From: an uncultured Lachnospiraceae bacterium
GTDB lineage: Bacteria; Bacillota; Clostridia; Lachnospirales; Lachnospiraceae
Direction: 5' to 3'
Length of the DNA stretch: 64,000 bases
NCBI GenBank assembly: GCA_910588775.1
Contig: CAJURH010000013.1
Location: forward strand, 3,840 to 67,839
Shown here one piece after another: positions 50,027 through 59,194 of the stretch (positions within the stretch are counted from its first letter, which is position 1; every line of letters starts with the position of its first letter). A program made the translations under genes and the position numbers. A model generated the notes under the pieces. That model did not search any database, had not been told where the DNA came from, and worked only from the letters and a program-made list of their open reading frames with translations.

Positions 50027-50073
50027 AAAAAGCCAGAGCAAAACTGTTATACTCCAGCTTGCTCTGGCTTTTT
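50027..50073. terminator. Bidirectional terminator after the chemoreceptor gene
   Basis: Perfect 15-base arms AAAAAGCCAGAGCAA / TTGCTCTGGCTTTTT. It lies between convergent stops at 50010 and 50096. Confidence 0.92.
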
Positions 50074-50095
50074 CCAATATCTCATTTATATATCG

Positions 50096-51013
50096 TTATA
50101 CCAGCTCTTCCGCCCATACGGCAATCTGAGCGAGAATCCCTAAGGGGATACAGTGAATCTCCTCATACGTTTCTTTCTGATATTTTGTATGTAATGGGAA
50201 AGAAGCCGCTTCTTCCACTGTCTCCACTGTCAATGCAGGCATCTTCATAACTTCTGAATAATAATTCACTGAATTCCCACCACTTCCCGGCGTCAAGAAT
50301 TCATCATCCTCTCCACCAATTTCATAATGGGATAAACCTTGCAGATATTTTGCCAACTGGAGGCTATATGCATTGTAGTCGCTGGACATTGCATGGCGGT
50401 AATAATAGATAATCTTTCCTCTGGAATGGAAGTCCACATAACCAATGCTGTCGCAGGAATTGAACAGCCGGACCAACGCCTTTGTCTCATTCTCACTGGC
50501 GGGCGCATCCCCATCCCTTTGCGGACGATAAGAGCGGCAGGGAAAATTCCGGTTAATATCCACGCCACGGGCATTACATTTCCATTCCCTGGCCGGTACG
50601 TCCTGCGCCTCCAGAGCCTGGCGAAGCTTCGGGTCCCGAATGCGCTCAAATCCCCGGCAAGCAATCTCATACCCATCTGGATTCACCAACGGCACAAAGC
50701 AGATGCCATATCCCCGCAATAGTTCATAAACCGTATAAGGCTGCCCCTGAATGGGCAAATTTTCCCGATAAGCCTGGGCATAATTTTCCATTATCTGTAT
50801 CAGGACAATCGGGTTAATGCTTTCCCGTCCATGTATTCCCGATGTGCAAAAAAGCGTTTTTCTGGGATTGCCCAAAGTCAGTGATAAAATTTCCCTGTTA
50901 TCATGGCTGGTCCCGATGGCGTCCAAATGGATAAACCGCGGATATTGCCCTGCCAATTTCTGCATCCTCGCATACATCTCTTCATAGGTATAAATTTTTT
51001 CCATTGCGCACAT
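50096..51013 (-). CDS. M14 family zinc carboxypeptidase
   Basis: A 305-residue metallocarboxypeptidase. Zinc ligands are in TSGIHGRESINPIV (His-x-x-Glu) and GYVDFHSRGKIIYY (His). The substrate Arg/Asn are in CNARGVDINRNFPC, and the catalytic Glu in ALTVETVEEAASF. No signal peptide is seen, so it is probably cytosolic. It resembles gamma-D-glutamyl-diaminopimelate peptidases used on wall peptides, but that specificity is inferred. AGGAGGGG precedes the ATG at 51013; another ATG three codons on is possible. It follows proA on the same strand. Confidence 0.9.
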   Translation of the reverse strand: MCAMEKIYTYEEMYARMQKLAGQYPRFIHLDAIGTSHDNREILSLTLGNPRKTLFCTSGIHGRESINPIVLIQIMENYAQAYRENLPIQGQPYTVYELLRGYGICFVPLVNPDGYEIACRGFERIRDPKLRQALEAQDVPAREWKCNARGVDINRNFPCRSYRPQRDGDAPASENETKALVRLFNSCDSIGYVDFHSRGKIIYYYRHAMSSDYNAYSLQLAKYLQGLSHYEIGGEDDEFLTPGSGGNSVNYYSEVMKMPALTVETVEEAASFPLHTKYQKETYEEIHCIPLGILAQIAVWAEELV

Positions 51014-51068
51014 ATCCCCTCCTATACATTAACCCGTTGAAATTTGCCTTTTTAAAACATTCTATGCC

Positions 51069-52310
51069 TTATGGGCGTATCTGCCCGTTTCCATAAATAA
51101 TATATTTTGTGGTGGTCAGGGCCTGCAACCCCATGGGCCCCCGTACATGGAGCTTCTGGGTGCTGATACCGATCTCCGCCCCGTAACCGAACTCAAAGCC
51201 GTCTGTAAAACGAGTGGATGCATTTACATAAACCGCCGCCGCGTCCACTTCATTCAGGAAACGCTGGGCATGATCGTAGCGGTTGGTGACAATGGCCTCT
51301 GAATGTTTCGTATTGTAACGGTTGATATGCTCAATGGCTTCGTCCAGCGAGTCAACCACTTTTATGGAAATTTCATAATCCAGATATTCCTTACCCCAGT
51401 CCTCTTCTGTAGCCTCCACCGCTTCGGGCGCCAGCTCACATACCTGAGAATCCCCGTGGATGATTACGTGTTTCTCTTTCAGAGACTCCGCCAGCACAGG
51501 CAGGAAATCATTCTTCACCTTCTCATGAACCAGCAAGGATTCGCAGGCGTTGCACACACCTACCCGCTGCGTCTTGGCGTTAATCACAATGGCCGCCGCC
51601 ATCTCCAGATCGGCGCTTTCATCTACATAGATATGACAATTCCCCGTGCCTGTCTCAATAACCGGAATGGCGCTGTTGTTCACCACCGTCTGAATCAGCC
51701 CCGCCCCGCCTCTGGGAATCAGCACATCCACATACTGATTCATTTTCATAAACTGCACGGTGACCTCTCTGGATACATCGTCTATAAACTGAATGGCGTC
51801 CGGCGTTACCTGGCATCTGGATAAACTGGCGCGAATACAATTTACAATGGCCAGATTGGAATGAATAGCGTAGCTGCCGCCTTTTAAAATCACCACATTG
51901 CCCGTCTTGAAGCACAGGCCAAATGCGTCTGCCGTAACGTTGGGACGCGCCTCATAGATAATGCCCACCACGCCTAACGGCACCCGCTTCTGCCCGATTA
52001 GCAGGCCATTGGGCCTTTCTTTCATCACGGACACCTCGCCAATGGGATCGTCCAAATCCGCCAACTGGCACAGTCCTTCCGCCATGGCCACAATTCTCTG
52101 GGAATTCAGTGCCAGGCGGTCCAACAGCCCTTCGGACAAACCAGACTCTTTTCCCGCTTTCATATCAATGGCGTTGGCCGCCAAAATCTCTTCCTGGTTC
52201 TTCACCAAATCCTCAGCCACCTGTCTCAACGCCTGGTTTTTCACATCTGTATGTAGCGTGCGCAGCACAGGCTCCGCCTGTTTGGCTCTCTGACCAATGG
52301 TCTCTAACAT
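51069..52310 (-). CDS. proA: Glutamate-5-semialdehyde dehydrogenase (gamma-glutamyl phosphate reductase)
   Basis: A 413-residue enzyme of proline synthesis, reducing gamma-glutamyl phosphate with NADPH. Motifs: VPLGVVGIIYEARPNVTADA, LKGGSYAIHSNLAIV, the catalytic Cys in QRVGVCNACESLLVHEK, and GYGAEIGISTQKLHVRGPMG. The ATG at 52310 has AGGAGG 9 bases upstream. It follows the 5-FCL gene and closes a run that also contains proB. Confidence 0.97.
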   Translation of the reverse strand: MLETIGQRAKQAEPVLRTLHTDVKNQALRQVAEDLVKNQEEILAANAIDMKAGKESGLSEGLLDRLALNSQRIVAMAEGLCQLADLDDPIGEVSVMKERPNGLLIGQKRVPLGVVGIIYEARPNVTADAFGLCFKTGNVVILKGGSYAIHSNLAIVNCIRASLSRCQVTPDAIQFIDDVSREVTVQFMKMNQYVDVLIPRGGAGLIQTVVNNSAIPVIETGTGNCHIYVDESADLEMAAAIVINAKTQRVGVCNACESLLVHEKVKNDFLPVLAESLKEKHVIIHGDSQVCELAPEAVEATEEDWGKEYLDYEISIKVVDSLDEAIEHINRYNTKHSEAIVTNRYDHAQRFLNEVDAAAVYVNASTRFTDGFEFGYGAEIGISTQKLHVRGPMGLQALTTTKYIIYGNGQIRP

Positions 52311-52339
52311 ATGCATTTCCCTCCTGTCTGACATGTCCA

Positions 52340-52888
52340 TTATATATAGATTTTCTCCTGCGTAATGACCCGGTCCGGAACAATATCCGTCTGCTCGTAA
52401 GGAACCGCGTCCAAAACTTGAAACTCAAAAGCCAAAGCCACTGTAAAATGCCTGGGATGTTTCTCTAGATAACGGTCGTAGAAACCGCCGCCGTAACCCA
52501 CCCGCCTCCTGTGCGCATCAAAGGCCACGCCTGGCATGAGCATCAACGCCTCCTCCCAGTTGACCGCCTCTCCATAAGCCGGCTCCGGAATCTGAAAATA
52601 TCCCGGCTCCAGTTGGTCGTAGCTTGTAAATGCATAGAATACCAAATCCTTTCCATGCACTTTCGGCACGGCCACCCTTTTTTCGGCTTTCCAGGCCGCC
52701 TCAATCAGCGTCCGGGTGAATACCTCCCTGTTGTAATCTACATAAGCATATATACAGTCCGCTTTCTGAAATTCTTCCAGTTGGAGCGTCTGCGCAGCAA
52801 TCCGCTGGCTCCACGCGCCAATCTGTTCCTCTGAAATTTCCTTCCTCTGGGCAAATATCTTTTTGCGAATGCTTTGTTTGTCTTTCAT
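52340..52888 (-). CDS. 5-formyltetrahydrofolate cyclo-ligase
   Basis: A 182-residue enzyme that recycles folinic acid to methenyl-THF using ATP. Motifs: start SIRKKIFAQRKEISEEQIG, VAVPKVHGKDLVFYAF, ALMLMPGVAFDAHRRRVGYG and GGGFYDRYLEKHP. It lies between the DUF896 gene (3 bases upstream) and proA, likely in the same transcript. The ribosome binding site is weak (AGAAG), hinting at coupled translation. Confidence 0.95.
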   Translation of the reverse strand: MKDKQSIRKKIFAQRKEISEEQIGAWSQRIAAQTLQLEEFQKADCIYAYVDYNREVFTRTLIEAAWKAEKRVAVPKVHGKDLVFYAFTSYDQLEPGYFQIPEPAYGEAVNWEEALMLMPGVAFDAHRRRVGYGGGFYDRYLEKHPRHFTVALAFEFQVLDAVPYEQTDIVPDRVITQEKIYI

Positions 52889-52891
52889 CTT

Positions 52892-53104
52892 CTATTTCTT
52901 TCTCACCTTCTCACCTAGATTCGTAATGGAGCCGTCCGCTTCTCTCACGTCAATTCTATCTAACTGGGTGCGCAGATTTCCCCGGATAGCTGCAATGTAC
53001 TCCTGGCGCAGCCTCTGCTGCTCCTCTGTCTCTTCCTGGGTCAGACCCACGCTTTTTTTCTTGCGGGCAAGCGCGTTAATCCGGTCTATGGTTTTCTGAT
53101 CCAC
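52892..53104 (-). CDS. DUF896 family protein (YnzC-like)
   Basis: A 70-residue helical protein with the family core INALARKKKSVGLTQEETEE, QQRLRQEYIAAIRGNLRTQL and an IDVREADGSITNL-like end. In Bacillus, YnzC is SOS-linked and of unknown biochemical role. The start is GTG at 53104 with GGAGGG upstream. It sits between proB and the 5-FCL gene. Confidence 0.93.
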   Translation of the reverse strand: MDQKTIDRINALARKKKSVGLTQEETEEQQRLRQEYIAAIRGNLRTQLDRIDVREADGSITNLGEKVRKK

Positions 53105-53121
53105 TTTTCTTTCCCTCCTTC

Positions 53122-53973
53122 TTATGGATTCACAAGCTGGTCAATGTAATCGATCAAGTAGAACTCTTCCTTGGGATTGGCCAAAAACAGCGTGCCCTCC
53201 GGTTCACCATCCATGATCTTGTGTATGATGTGAAAGTCCGATCCGTTGGCTATGACCATGTCCGCGCCTGCGCCGGTGGCGATTCTGGCCGCTTCCAGTT
53301 TGGTGGCCATCCCTCCGGTGCCCACCCGGCTTCCGGTGGTCTTCTTGCCCATCTTCATATAATGCTCGTCCATATTTTCCACCAGACTGACAAACTCTGC
53401 CTGGGGGTTCTCCCTGGGATCGTCGGTGAACAGCCCGTCGATGTCAGATAACAGAATCAACAGATCCGCCCGAATCAGCGCGGAAACAATAGCCGACAGC
53501 GTGTCGTTATCCCCGAACTGAATCTCGTATGTAGATATGGTGTCGTTTTCATTGACAATGGGAATCACCCGCATTTTCAGAAGCTCCTCGAAGGTGTTCT
53601 GGGCATTTCTTCTGTTTAAATGGTTCACCATAGTGTTCTTGGTCATCAGAATCTGTCCCGCCGTCTGGTTATATTCGGCAAATAATTTCTGGTAAATCAT
53701 CATTAAGCGGGCCTGCCCGATTGCCGCACAGGCCTGCTTTTGTTCCACCCGGTCCGGTTTCCCGCCCAATCCCAGAACTGCGCTCCCCACGCCGATGGCC
53801 CCCGAAGACACCACCACGACTTCTTTGCCCTGGTTGCTAAGGTCTGTGATCTCCCGCACCAGAACTTCCATCTTCGTCAGATTCAGTCTTCCTGTCTCAT
53901 GGTGGGTCAGAGAAGACGAGCCTATTTTTATGACAATTCTCTTTTTGCCTTTTAAATTTCCTCGGTAATCCAC
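53122..53973 (-). CDS. proB: Glutamate 5-kinase without PUA domain
   Basis: A 283-residue kinase for the first step of proline synthesis. It has the amino acid kinase fold: RIVIKIGSSSLTHHETGRLN, VVVVSSGAIGVGSAVLGLGG, PIVNENDTISTYEIQFGDND and GTGGMATKLEAARIATGAGA. The C-terminal PUA domain of longer enzymes (about 367 residues) is missing, as in other Clostridia. Start GTG at 53973 with AAAAAGG close upstream, so the exact start is less sure. Confidence 0.95.
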   Translation of the reverse strand: MDYRGNLKGKKRIVIKIGSSSLTHHETGRLNLTKMEVLVREITDLSNQGKEVVVVSSGAIGVGSAVLGLGGKPDRVEQKQACAAIGQARLMMIYQKLFAEYNQTAGQILMTKNTMVNHLNRRNAQNTFEELLKMRVIPIVNENDTISTYEIQFGDNDTLSAIVSALIRADLLILLSDIDGLFTDDPRENPQAEFVSLVENMDEHYMKMGKKTTGSRVGTGGMATKLEAARIATGAGADMVIANGSDFHIIHKIMDGEPEGTLFLANPKEEFYLIDYIDQLVNP

Positions 53974-54059
53974 GCCTTTTTCTATCCCCTTTTTCTTTTG
54001 TCCCCTTTATTTTACACTATATTTCGCCATTCGTCCACTATGGGCTTTTTATGACTTAT

Positions 54060-54413
54060 CTAACTGGAATAATTCTCCAGAAAACTGTATAACTCCACCT
54101 CGGACTTGATGAATTTGCCCTGTTCGATCTCCTGCTGCACCGCTTCTGGAAGACTGGAAACCTGTATGTTGGTGTATTCGTACACCGTCTCGCCGTCCCC
54201 CCGGTATACATGCACCTTTCCGTTGTCGTTTTTCAGATAAAATCCCGCGTCCAGCGTCTGGTTCTCCGCTTCCAAAGCCTGGTATTCCCGCTGCACAGCC
54301 TTTAATTCCCGCACCTGTCCTCTCAGCTGGGAAATCCGGTAGCTTCCGTAAAAACCCAGGGTAAATATTGCCACAACCAAGAAAATGCCGGCGCCATAGA
54401 AAATTTTTCGCAT
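54060..54413 (-). CDS. Membrane-anchored BofC-like protein
   Basis: A 117-residue protein. One transmembrane helix (about 5-24, YGAGIFLVVAIFTLGFYGSY) is followed by a short coiled coil (QLRGQVRELKAVQREYQALE) and a C-terminal domain with GKVHVYRGDGETVYEYTN, VSSLPEAVQQEIEQGKFI and SEVELYSFLENYSS. This ending matches the pattern of the BofC C-terminal domain (TLPE..DQ..L..G...), which in Bacillus restrains pro-sigma-K processing. The start at 54413 follows AGGAGTG by 7 bases. The function is inferred from the pattern only. Confidence 0.65.
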   Translation of the reverse strand: MRKIFYGAGIFLVVAIFTLGFYGSYRISQLRGQVRELKAVQREYQALEAENQTLDAGFYLKNDNGKVHVYRGDGETVYEYTNIQVSSLPEAVQQEIEQGKFIKSEVELYSFLENYSS

Positions 54414-54465
54414 ACGATCACTCCTTTTTCTATTCAGTATCGGCATTTTTCTCATTATTCATTCA

Positions 54466-55572
54466 TTATTCTATCACAATTTCGTCTATTTTGTCGTCCA
54501 GCACAATGGATACCCAGGTTTTCCCCCGGTTCAGATGAATCTCCTGGTTGCTCTCGTCAAAATAATGGGTCACGCCCCAGACGGCGTCTTTTTCCCATCG
54601 GATGTCGATGGCCTTTCCGTGGGTGATGAATTTCCCTTTTCCGCCGGAGATAGCGTCGATATTCAGATAGCCGTTCTGGTCGTAAGGCTTGTAGCTGTGA
54701 TACTGCACCAGCAGGTTGTCATAGGTAAGCTGCTGCCCGTCGGCATCGTCAATCTGTGGTCCATCGTACTGGAAACGCTTGTAATTGCGGCTCTCGGCAT
54801 CGTATTCGAACCAGGGCTTGTTGGTGGCGTAACAGTTGAAATGCACCGCATTGGCCGACACGCCGCCGTCCAGATTCTCCTCCGCGTCCATATCCGCGAA
54901 CAGGTAATGGCCCTGATATCCTGTACTGTGCTCCTGGTCATACCCGTAGTCTTCAATGCCTTTTTGGATGCCCTGAAAGCTGGTGTACGCATTGTGGGGC
55001 GCCACCCGGTCTGTGGTCCGGTAGAAAATATCTTTGCTGTATTTCTCCAGTCCACTTAAGTTCTGGATGAAATCTTCCTCCAGAAAAGGCTTGGCGTAGA
55101 TGGCCTGCCCGTAGTGGGCGTAAATGGCCTCAAATTCCTGAGCGAAGAACAGATAATATTCCCGACAGCTTCGCACGGAACCGATTTTCTCCAGGTTGTC
55201 GTAGTTCTCAAATATTCCCATCAAACGGGTGATGTTTCCTTCCACCGGCGCTTCATAGACCACATCCGCCTGGGCAATGCCGGTCTGCGGCACCGCATCC
55301 CGGATGTTGTTGAGCATGACGGCCACTGGCCTTCTTTGGCCCACTTCCTGGGTCACCAATCCGCCGGACAAATAGCTCTCCATCATACCTTCCGGCAGCG
55401 GATTCTCTGTCTCGGACGGCGTAACTTCCGGCTCCTGCGTCACATCTCTGGACGTATGGATGGATGGCTCGGACGGCTCTTTCTCTTTCTTCTTGCACCC
55501 TGACACAGACAGCATGCAGGCGCAGGCCACTGCCATAACGATGGTCGCGTTTCGCATATATTTTCTCTTCAT
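54466..55572 (-). CDS. DUF3048 domain lipoprotein (YerB-like)
   Basis: A 368-residue lipoprotein with lipobox LSVSGCKKKE (Cys at residue 26) and a Ser/Glu/Pro-rich linker. The DUF3048 region has RPVAVMLNNIRDAVPQTGIA, QADVVYEAPVEGNITRLMGI and the segment SVRSCREYYLFFAQEFEAIY; the C-terminal half contains KPWFEYDAESRNYKRFQYDG and RWEKDAVWGVTHYFD. Function unknown; Bacillus YerB is of this family. It lies between ybeY and the BofC-like gene. Confidence 0.9.
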   Translation of the reverse strand: MKRKYMRNATIVMAVACACMLSVSGCKKKEKEPSEPSIHTSRDVTQEPEVTPSETENPLPEGMMESYLSGGLVTQEVGQRRPVAVMLNNIRDAVPQTGIAQADVVYEAPVEGNITRLMGIFENYDNLEKIGSVRSCREYYLFFAQEFEAIYAHYGQAIYAKPFLEEDFIQNLSGLEKYSKDIFYRTTDRVAPHNAYTSFQGIQKGIEDYGYDQEHSTGYQGHYLFADMDAEENLDGGVSANAVHFNCYATNKPWFEYDAESRNYKRFQYDGPQIDDADGQQLTYDNLLVQYHSYKPYDQNGYLNIDAISGGKGKFITHGKAIDIRWEKDAVWGVTHYFDESNQEIHLNRGKTWVSIVLDDKIDEIVIE

Positions 55573-55605
55573 AGGTTTTCCTGCTTTCTTTTATGGATGT
55601 GCTCT

Positions 55606-56103
55606 CTATCGATGAATCCCCAAGCTTGTCAATAGGTTCTCCTGCTTTTCTTCCATTATCCGCGCTTCTTCAGGCTCTATGTGGTCGTAACCTAGAAGGT
55701 GCAGCATGCTGTGCGCAATCAGGAAGGCGAATTCCCTCTTCACGCTGTGTCCGTAAGCCGATGCCTGACTGAAGACTCTGGGGATGGATATCATAATGTC
55801 CCCCAGCATAATATTCCCAGTGTCCGGATTTGTATAAATGATTTCATGGGCAAAAAGCTCCTGGCAGACTGCCGGACTTTCAAAAGGAATGGCGGGAAAG
55901 GACAGCACATCCGTGGGTGCGTCTATAGCCCTGAATTCCCGGTTCACTTGGCGAATCTCCTCCTCAGAGGTAAGCGCCAGGTTCACCTCCGCCTCTCCCG
56001 GAAAACGCTCTGTCTCCAGAACGGCTTCTCCCACAATCCTGGCTGTCTCCTGGTAATCAAAGTCCAGCTTTTCTTCGCATTCGTATTCTATATACAGCCT
56101 CAT
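55606..56103 (-). CDS. ybeY: Endoribonuclease YbeY (rRNA maturation factor)
   Basis: A 165-residue metalloenzyme. The zinc motif His-x3-His-x5-His is visible in IAHSMLHLLGYDHIEPEEAR, with REFRAIDAPTDVLSFP as the other family signature. It takes part in 16S rRNA 3' processing and ribosome quality control. Its ATG overlaps the phoH stop by 4 bases (ATGA), the usual phoH-ybeY coupling. Confidence 0.96.
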   Translation of the reverse strand: MRLYIEYECEEKLDFDYQETARIVGEAVLETERFPGEAEVNLALTSEEEIRQVNREFRAIDAPTDVLSFPAIPFESPAVCQELFAHEIIYTNPDTGNIMLGDIMISIPRVFSQASAYGHSVKREFAFLIAHSMLHLLGYDHIEPEEARIMEEKQENLLTSLGIHR

Positions 56104-57089
56104 GAAGTCCTCCTGCCCTTGGCGGCCTTGTTTTTCGCCTCGTAATTTTCATACGCCTGTACGATTTTCTGCACCAGCGGATGGCGCACCACGTCTTTGC
56201 CCGTCAGCTTGCAAAATGCGATGCCCTCGATTTTCTTCAGAACCCGCCCGGCCACATCCAGACCCGATACGGCTCCCGCAGGCAAGTCTTTCTGGGACGC
56301 GTCCCCTGTGACGATGACTTTGGAGCCGAAGCCAATCCGGGTCAGGAACATTTTCATCTGGGCGGGCGTGGTGTTCTGCGCCTCGTCCAAAATGATGAAG
56401 GCATTGTCCAGGGTGCGTCCGCGCATGTAGGCCAGCGGCGCCACTTCAATCAGCCCCTTCTCCATATTCTTTGTGAAATGCTCGGGCCCCATGATCTGAT
56501 ACAGCGCATCGTAGAGCGGCCGCAGGTACGGGTCCACCTTGCTCTGCAAGTCCCCTGGGAGAAATCCCAGTTTCTCTCCGGCTTCTATGGCGGGACGGGT
56601 CAGGATAATCCGGCTGACTTCGTCGTTTCGAAAGGCCGTCACCGCCATGGCCATGGCCAGATAGGTTTTGCCGGTGCCGGCAGGACCGACGCCGAACACA
56701 ATCATGTTTTTTCGGATGGCTTCCACGTACTGTTCCTGTCCCAGGGTTTTGGGCCGGATGGGCCGTCCCTGAACGGTGTGGCAGATGATGTCCCGATCCA
56801 TTTCCGTCAGTTTCTCCACCTTTTCTTCCATGGTCAGCGCCAAGGCGTAGTTCACGTCCTGTGCGGTGATTGCATTTCCTCTCTTGGAAGACTCTAAAAG
56901 CTCCTCCAGAAGTTTTCGCGCCGCTTCCACCCTCTTTGGCATGCCCAGTATTTTCAGCATGCCGTCTCGACTGACCAAAGTCACGTTTAAGGTTTTCTCA
57001 ATATTTTTCAGATGTTCATCGAAGGCCCCGAACACGTTTCTCTCGTGTTCCGCCGGGAACTCCACCAAGGCTTCTAGAATGCTGCTCAT
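56100..57089 (-). CDS. phoH: PhoH family ATPase (YbeZ/PhoH)
   Basis: A 329-residue P-loop protein. Walker A is GVGPAGTGKTYLAMAMAV and Walker B IILDEAQNTTPAQMKMFLTR; GRTLDNAF and VTGDASQKDLP are family motifs, with an N-terminal RNA-binding-like region (about 1-90). It works with YbeY in RNA metabolism, inferred from conserved linkage. Start ATG overlaps the yqfD stop (ATGA). Confidence 0.95.
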   Translation of the reverse strand: MSSILEALVEFPAEHERNVFGAFDEHLKNIEKTLNVTLVSRDGMLKILGMPKRVEAARKLLEELLESSKRGNAITAQDVNYALALTMEEKVEKLTEMDRDIICHTVQGRPIRPKTLGQEQYVEAIRKNMIVFGVGPAGTGKTYLAMAMAVTAFRNDEVSRIILTRPAIEAGEKLGFLPGDLQSKVDPYLRPLYDALYQIMGPEHFTKNMEKGLIEVAPLAYMRGRTLDNAFIILDEAQNTTPAQMKMFLTRIGFGSKVIVTGDASQKDLPAGAVSGLDVAGRVLKKIEGIAFCKLTGKDVVRHPLVQKIVQAYENYEAKNKAAKGRRTS

Positions 57090-58315
57090 TCATCTGTCGT
57101 CCTTTCTGTCGGCTGTGGCATAGAAGACAGGGGAACCGATTCGCCGTTTTTTTCCAGGCCATAGATCGTTCCCTTGCTTATACAGCGGTTATTTGTCACC
57201 TCTATTGTAACATTGTTTTCTAGGATTTCCACCCCTTTTTCCATGATTTCATCCAGAAAATCCAGTATCTGTCCCTTGGCCAGCTCTCTGGCCTCCTCCT
57301 GGGAGTATTCCCTGGGAACAATGCGGTATTCATGGCTTGTGGCGGTTCCGCAGACAATGGGAAGATAGAAATTTTCCGTCAGTTTCAGCGTGCAAAACTT
57401 TCCCACCCGGTCGTAATGCTCGAAAGCTTTCCCCGGCAGGCCCACAGTCAACTCCAGGGAGTGAATCTGAAGCGCCAGGCTTTTCTTCGTCTTCCCGGTA
57501 TAGACGCGCTTTTCATACGCCAGGGGAAATTCTTTGTAGTAGGGATAGGCGGTCTTGATATACACGTCTCCGTCCGCCGGCACTTGCGCCTGCCGAACCA
57601 GCTCTCCGTTGTCGTTCATGATATCCACCAGCCCCCGAATCAGCACCTGGCCTTTCTCGCACTGGTCCCCCACCTGCGCCTGGGGAATGCCCTGCCGGGT
57701 GACCATGCGCAGAATCTCCCCTTTCTTTGTAGCCACCAGATCGCTGGGGCCCTGCTCCTCTTCCTTTTGAGGGACAGAATCCATATTCTCCTGAACCTGG
57801 ATCAGCAGACGGGTGCCGCTGATTCTGGCCGCCACCCAAATCATATCCGGAAAATGCTGCCGGATGCCCGCTGAAATCTCAGCGCAGGAGATGTCTTTCT
57901 TAGCAATGCCATGGCGGATCTCCTGTTCTTCCAGATATTGTAATATGGACTGGGCGCTATAGGAATAGTTTCCTTCCACATGGATGTTCCAGATTCGCGT
58001 GGACAAAAGCCCCAAAAGCCCAAAACACAAAAACACGCCTATAAAAAGCGCTTTTCTTTTCCGGTTTCTATGGAGGAAAAAGGGCATGCCCCTTTTCAGG
58101 ATAATATGTATGCGGGTATGGGTTTTCCGACAGATTGGCTGCAGCCGGAAAAAGTCAGAAAGGCTTATCTCCAGTTCACAGCCGTCTGGTGACTCCTGTA
58201 TTCGGTATAGAAGAAGATTATTATTCGCGCATAGATTTAAAAAACGCTCGGTTTCCCGGCTGCGGATGCGGATACGCACATATCCTTTCCAGAATCGGAT
58301 TATTCGCTCAATCAC
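57086..58315 (-). CDS. yqfD: Sporulation protein YqfD
   Basis: A 409-residue membrane protein of spore formers. The N-terminal part (about 1-75) is soluble, then a transmembrane helix (about 87-107, ALFIGVFLCFGLLGLLSTRI) and an extracytoplasmic part with IWNIHVEGNYSYSAQSILQY (FtsQ/POTRA-like) and repeated TRLLIQVQEN- and GQVLIRGLVDI-like strands. In Bacillus, yqfD is a sigma-E gene. Start GTG with GGGAGGGG upstream. The yqfC-yqfD-phoH order is conserved across Firmicutes. Confidence 0.93.
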   Translation of the reverse strand: MIERIIRFWKGYVRIRIRSRETERFLNLCANNNLLLYRIQESPDGCELEISLSDFFRLQPICRKTHTRIHIILKRGMPFFLHRNRKRKALFIGVFLCFGLLGLLSTRIWNIHVEGNYSYSAQSILQYLEEQEIRHGIAKKDISCAEISAGIRQHFPDMIWVAARISGTRLLIQVQENMDSVPQKEEEQGPSDLVATKKGEILRMVTRQGIPQAQVGDQCEKGQVLIRGLVDIMNDNGELVRQAQVPADGDVYIKTAYPYYKEFPLAYEKRVYTGKTKKSLALQIHSLELTVGLPGKAFEHYDRVGKFCTLKLTENFYLPIVCGTATSHEYRIVPREYSQEEARELAKGQILDFLDEIMEKGVEILENNVTIEVTNNRCISKGTIYGLEKNGESVPLSSMPQPTERTTDE

Positions 58316-58329
58316 AAAACCCCTCCCAG

Positions 58330-58608
58330 CTACGGCTCAAATATTATCTCATGAAAGTTTCCGCTGATTCCCATCTCATCGCTGGTGTAATATTGTATTT
58401 TCAGGGCTTTTCCACAAATACAGATCCTGCCTTTTCTTGTAAGAATACGTATGTTTTCCTGGGAATAGAACTGGATGCTCTTATAATTTTCAATGCAAAG
58501 ACCGCTGTTGCCTGTAACAGTCAGAAGGGGCTCCTGCAAGGCCAAATCTTTCGGCGCCTCCAAGGCGCTCATAAGCCCCTCCCGAAAACGGGTATATGTC
58601 TCTCTCAT
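58330..58608 (-). CDS. yqfC: Sporulation protein YqfC (YabP/YqfC family)
   Basis: A 92-residue protein with the YabP/YqfC strands: LLTVTGNSGLCIENYKSIQF, ENIRILTRKGRICICGKALK and IQYYTSDEMGISGNFHEIIF. It belongs to a family tied to spore coat or mother cell programmes. The ATG at 58608 has GGAG 5 bases upstream; a GTG two codons earlier also exists. First gene of the long run leading to proA. Confidence 0.93.
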   Translation of the reverse strand: MRETYTRFREGLMSALEAPKDLALQEPLLTVTGNSGLCIENYKSIQFYSQENIRILTRKGRICICGKALKIQYYTSDEMGISGNFHEIIFEP

Positions 58609-58633
58609 ATACACTCCAGACTTTTATTCCTTA

Positions 58634-59194
58634 TTATATGGCCAAATCTTTTGAATTATTCCGCAATAGTATTAAAGAGAACCACAAAACCGTGTTACCG
58701 CCCAGCATGTATTCCATCTCTTCTTGCTCCACGATTGTGGGCACTACGATTCCATACCCTTCCAGACAAGGATGCATTTTCTCCGGAAAACGGCAGGGTT
58801 CGTCTGGATAGGCGCATTTTTCACAGACGTCGCAGGACTCCGTGGAAAGCACGAAGGTCTCCAGTCCTTGTTTTGACAGATATGCGTCTATCTGGTTGGT
58901 AATCTCCTCATGAGCGGTGCGGGTGGCCAGCATTTCTTCCATGTCCAGCACATCCCGCACCTCCGCCACCGTGGAGAAAAACAGGCCGCAGGGATATGTA
59001 TGGCAGAACCGCTCGCATTCATCCAGCTCCCCCACTCCCGGGGGACAGGCCCACGTGGTTCCATACCTCTCACATTCCTGTTTACAGACCACACGCACCC
59101 GGGGTTCCACGGGCAACGTGTCGGTGGAGATGATCCGGTATTCGTAGACCGGAAACTGGGCGATATGTTGTTCAAGCCCTGGCACATCAATCAT
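58634..59194 (-). CDS. DUF2284 Cys-rich metal-binding protein
   Basis: A 186-residue protein with Cys motifs CKQECERYGTTWACPPGVG, ESCDVCEKCAYPDEPCRFPE and MHPCLEGYGI. The spacing of the paired cysteines suggests an iron-sulphur or zinc site and is diagnostic of DUF2284, a family common in anaerobes and possibly linked to corrinoid or redox proteins. The ATG at 59194 has AGGAGG 9 bases upstream. It overlaps the stop of the tandem-NUDIX gene by 8 bases, so the two are likely co-translated. Confidence 0.88.
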   Translation of the reverse strand: MIDVPGLEQHIAQFPVYEYRIISTDTLPVEPRVRVVCKQECERYGTTWACPPGVGELDECERFCHTYPCGLFFSTVAEVRDVLDMEEMLATRTAHEEITNQIDAYLSKQGLETFVLSTESCDVCEKCAYPDEPCRFPEKMHPCLEGYGIVVPTIVEQEEMEYMLGGNTVLWFSLILLRNNSKDLAI

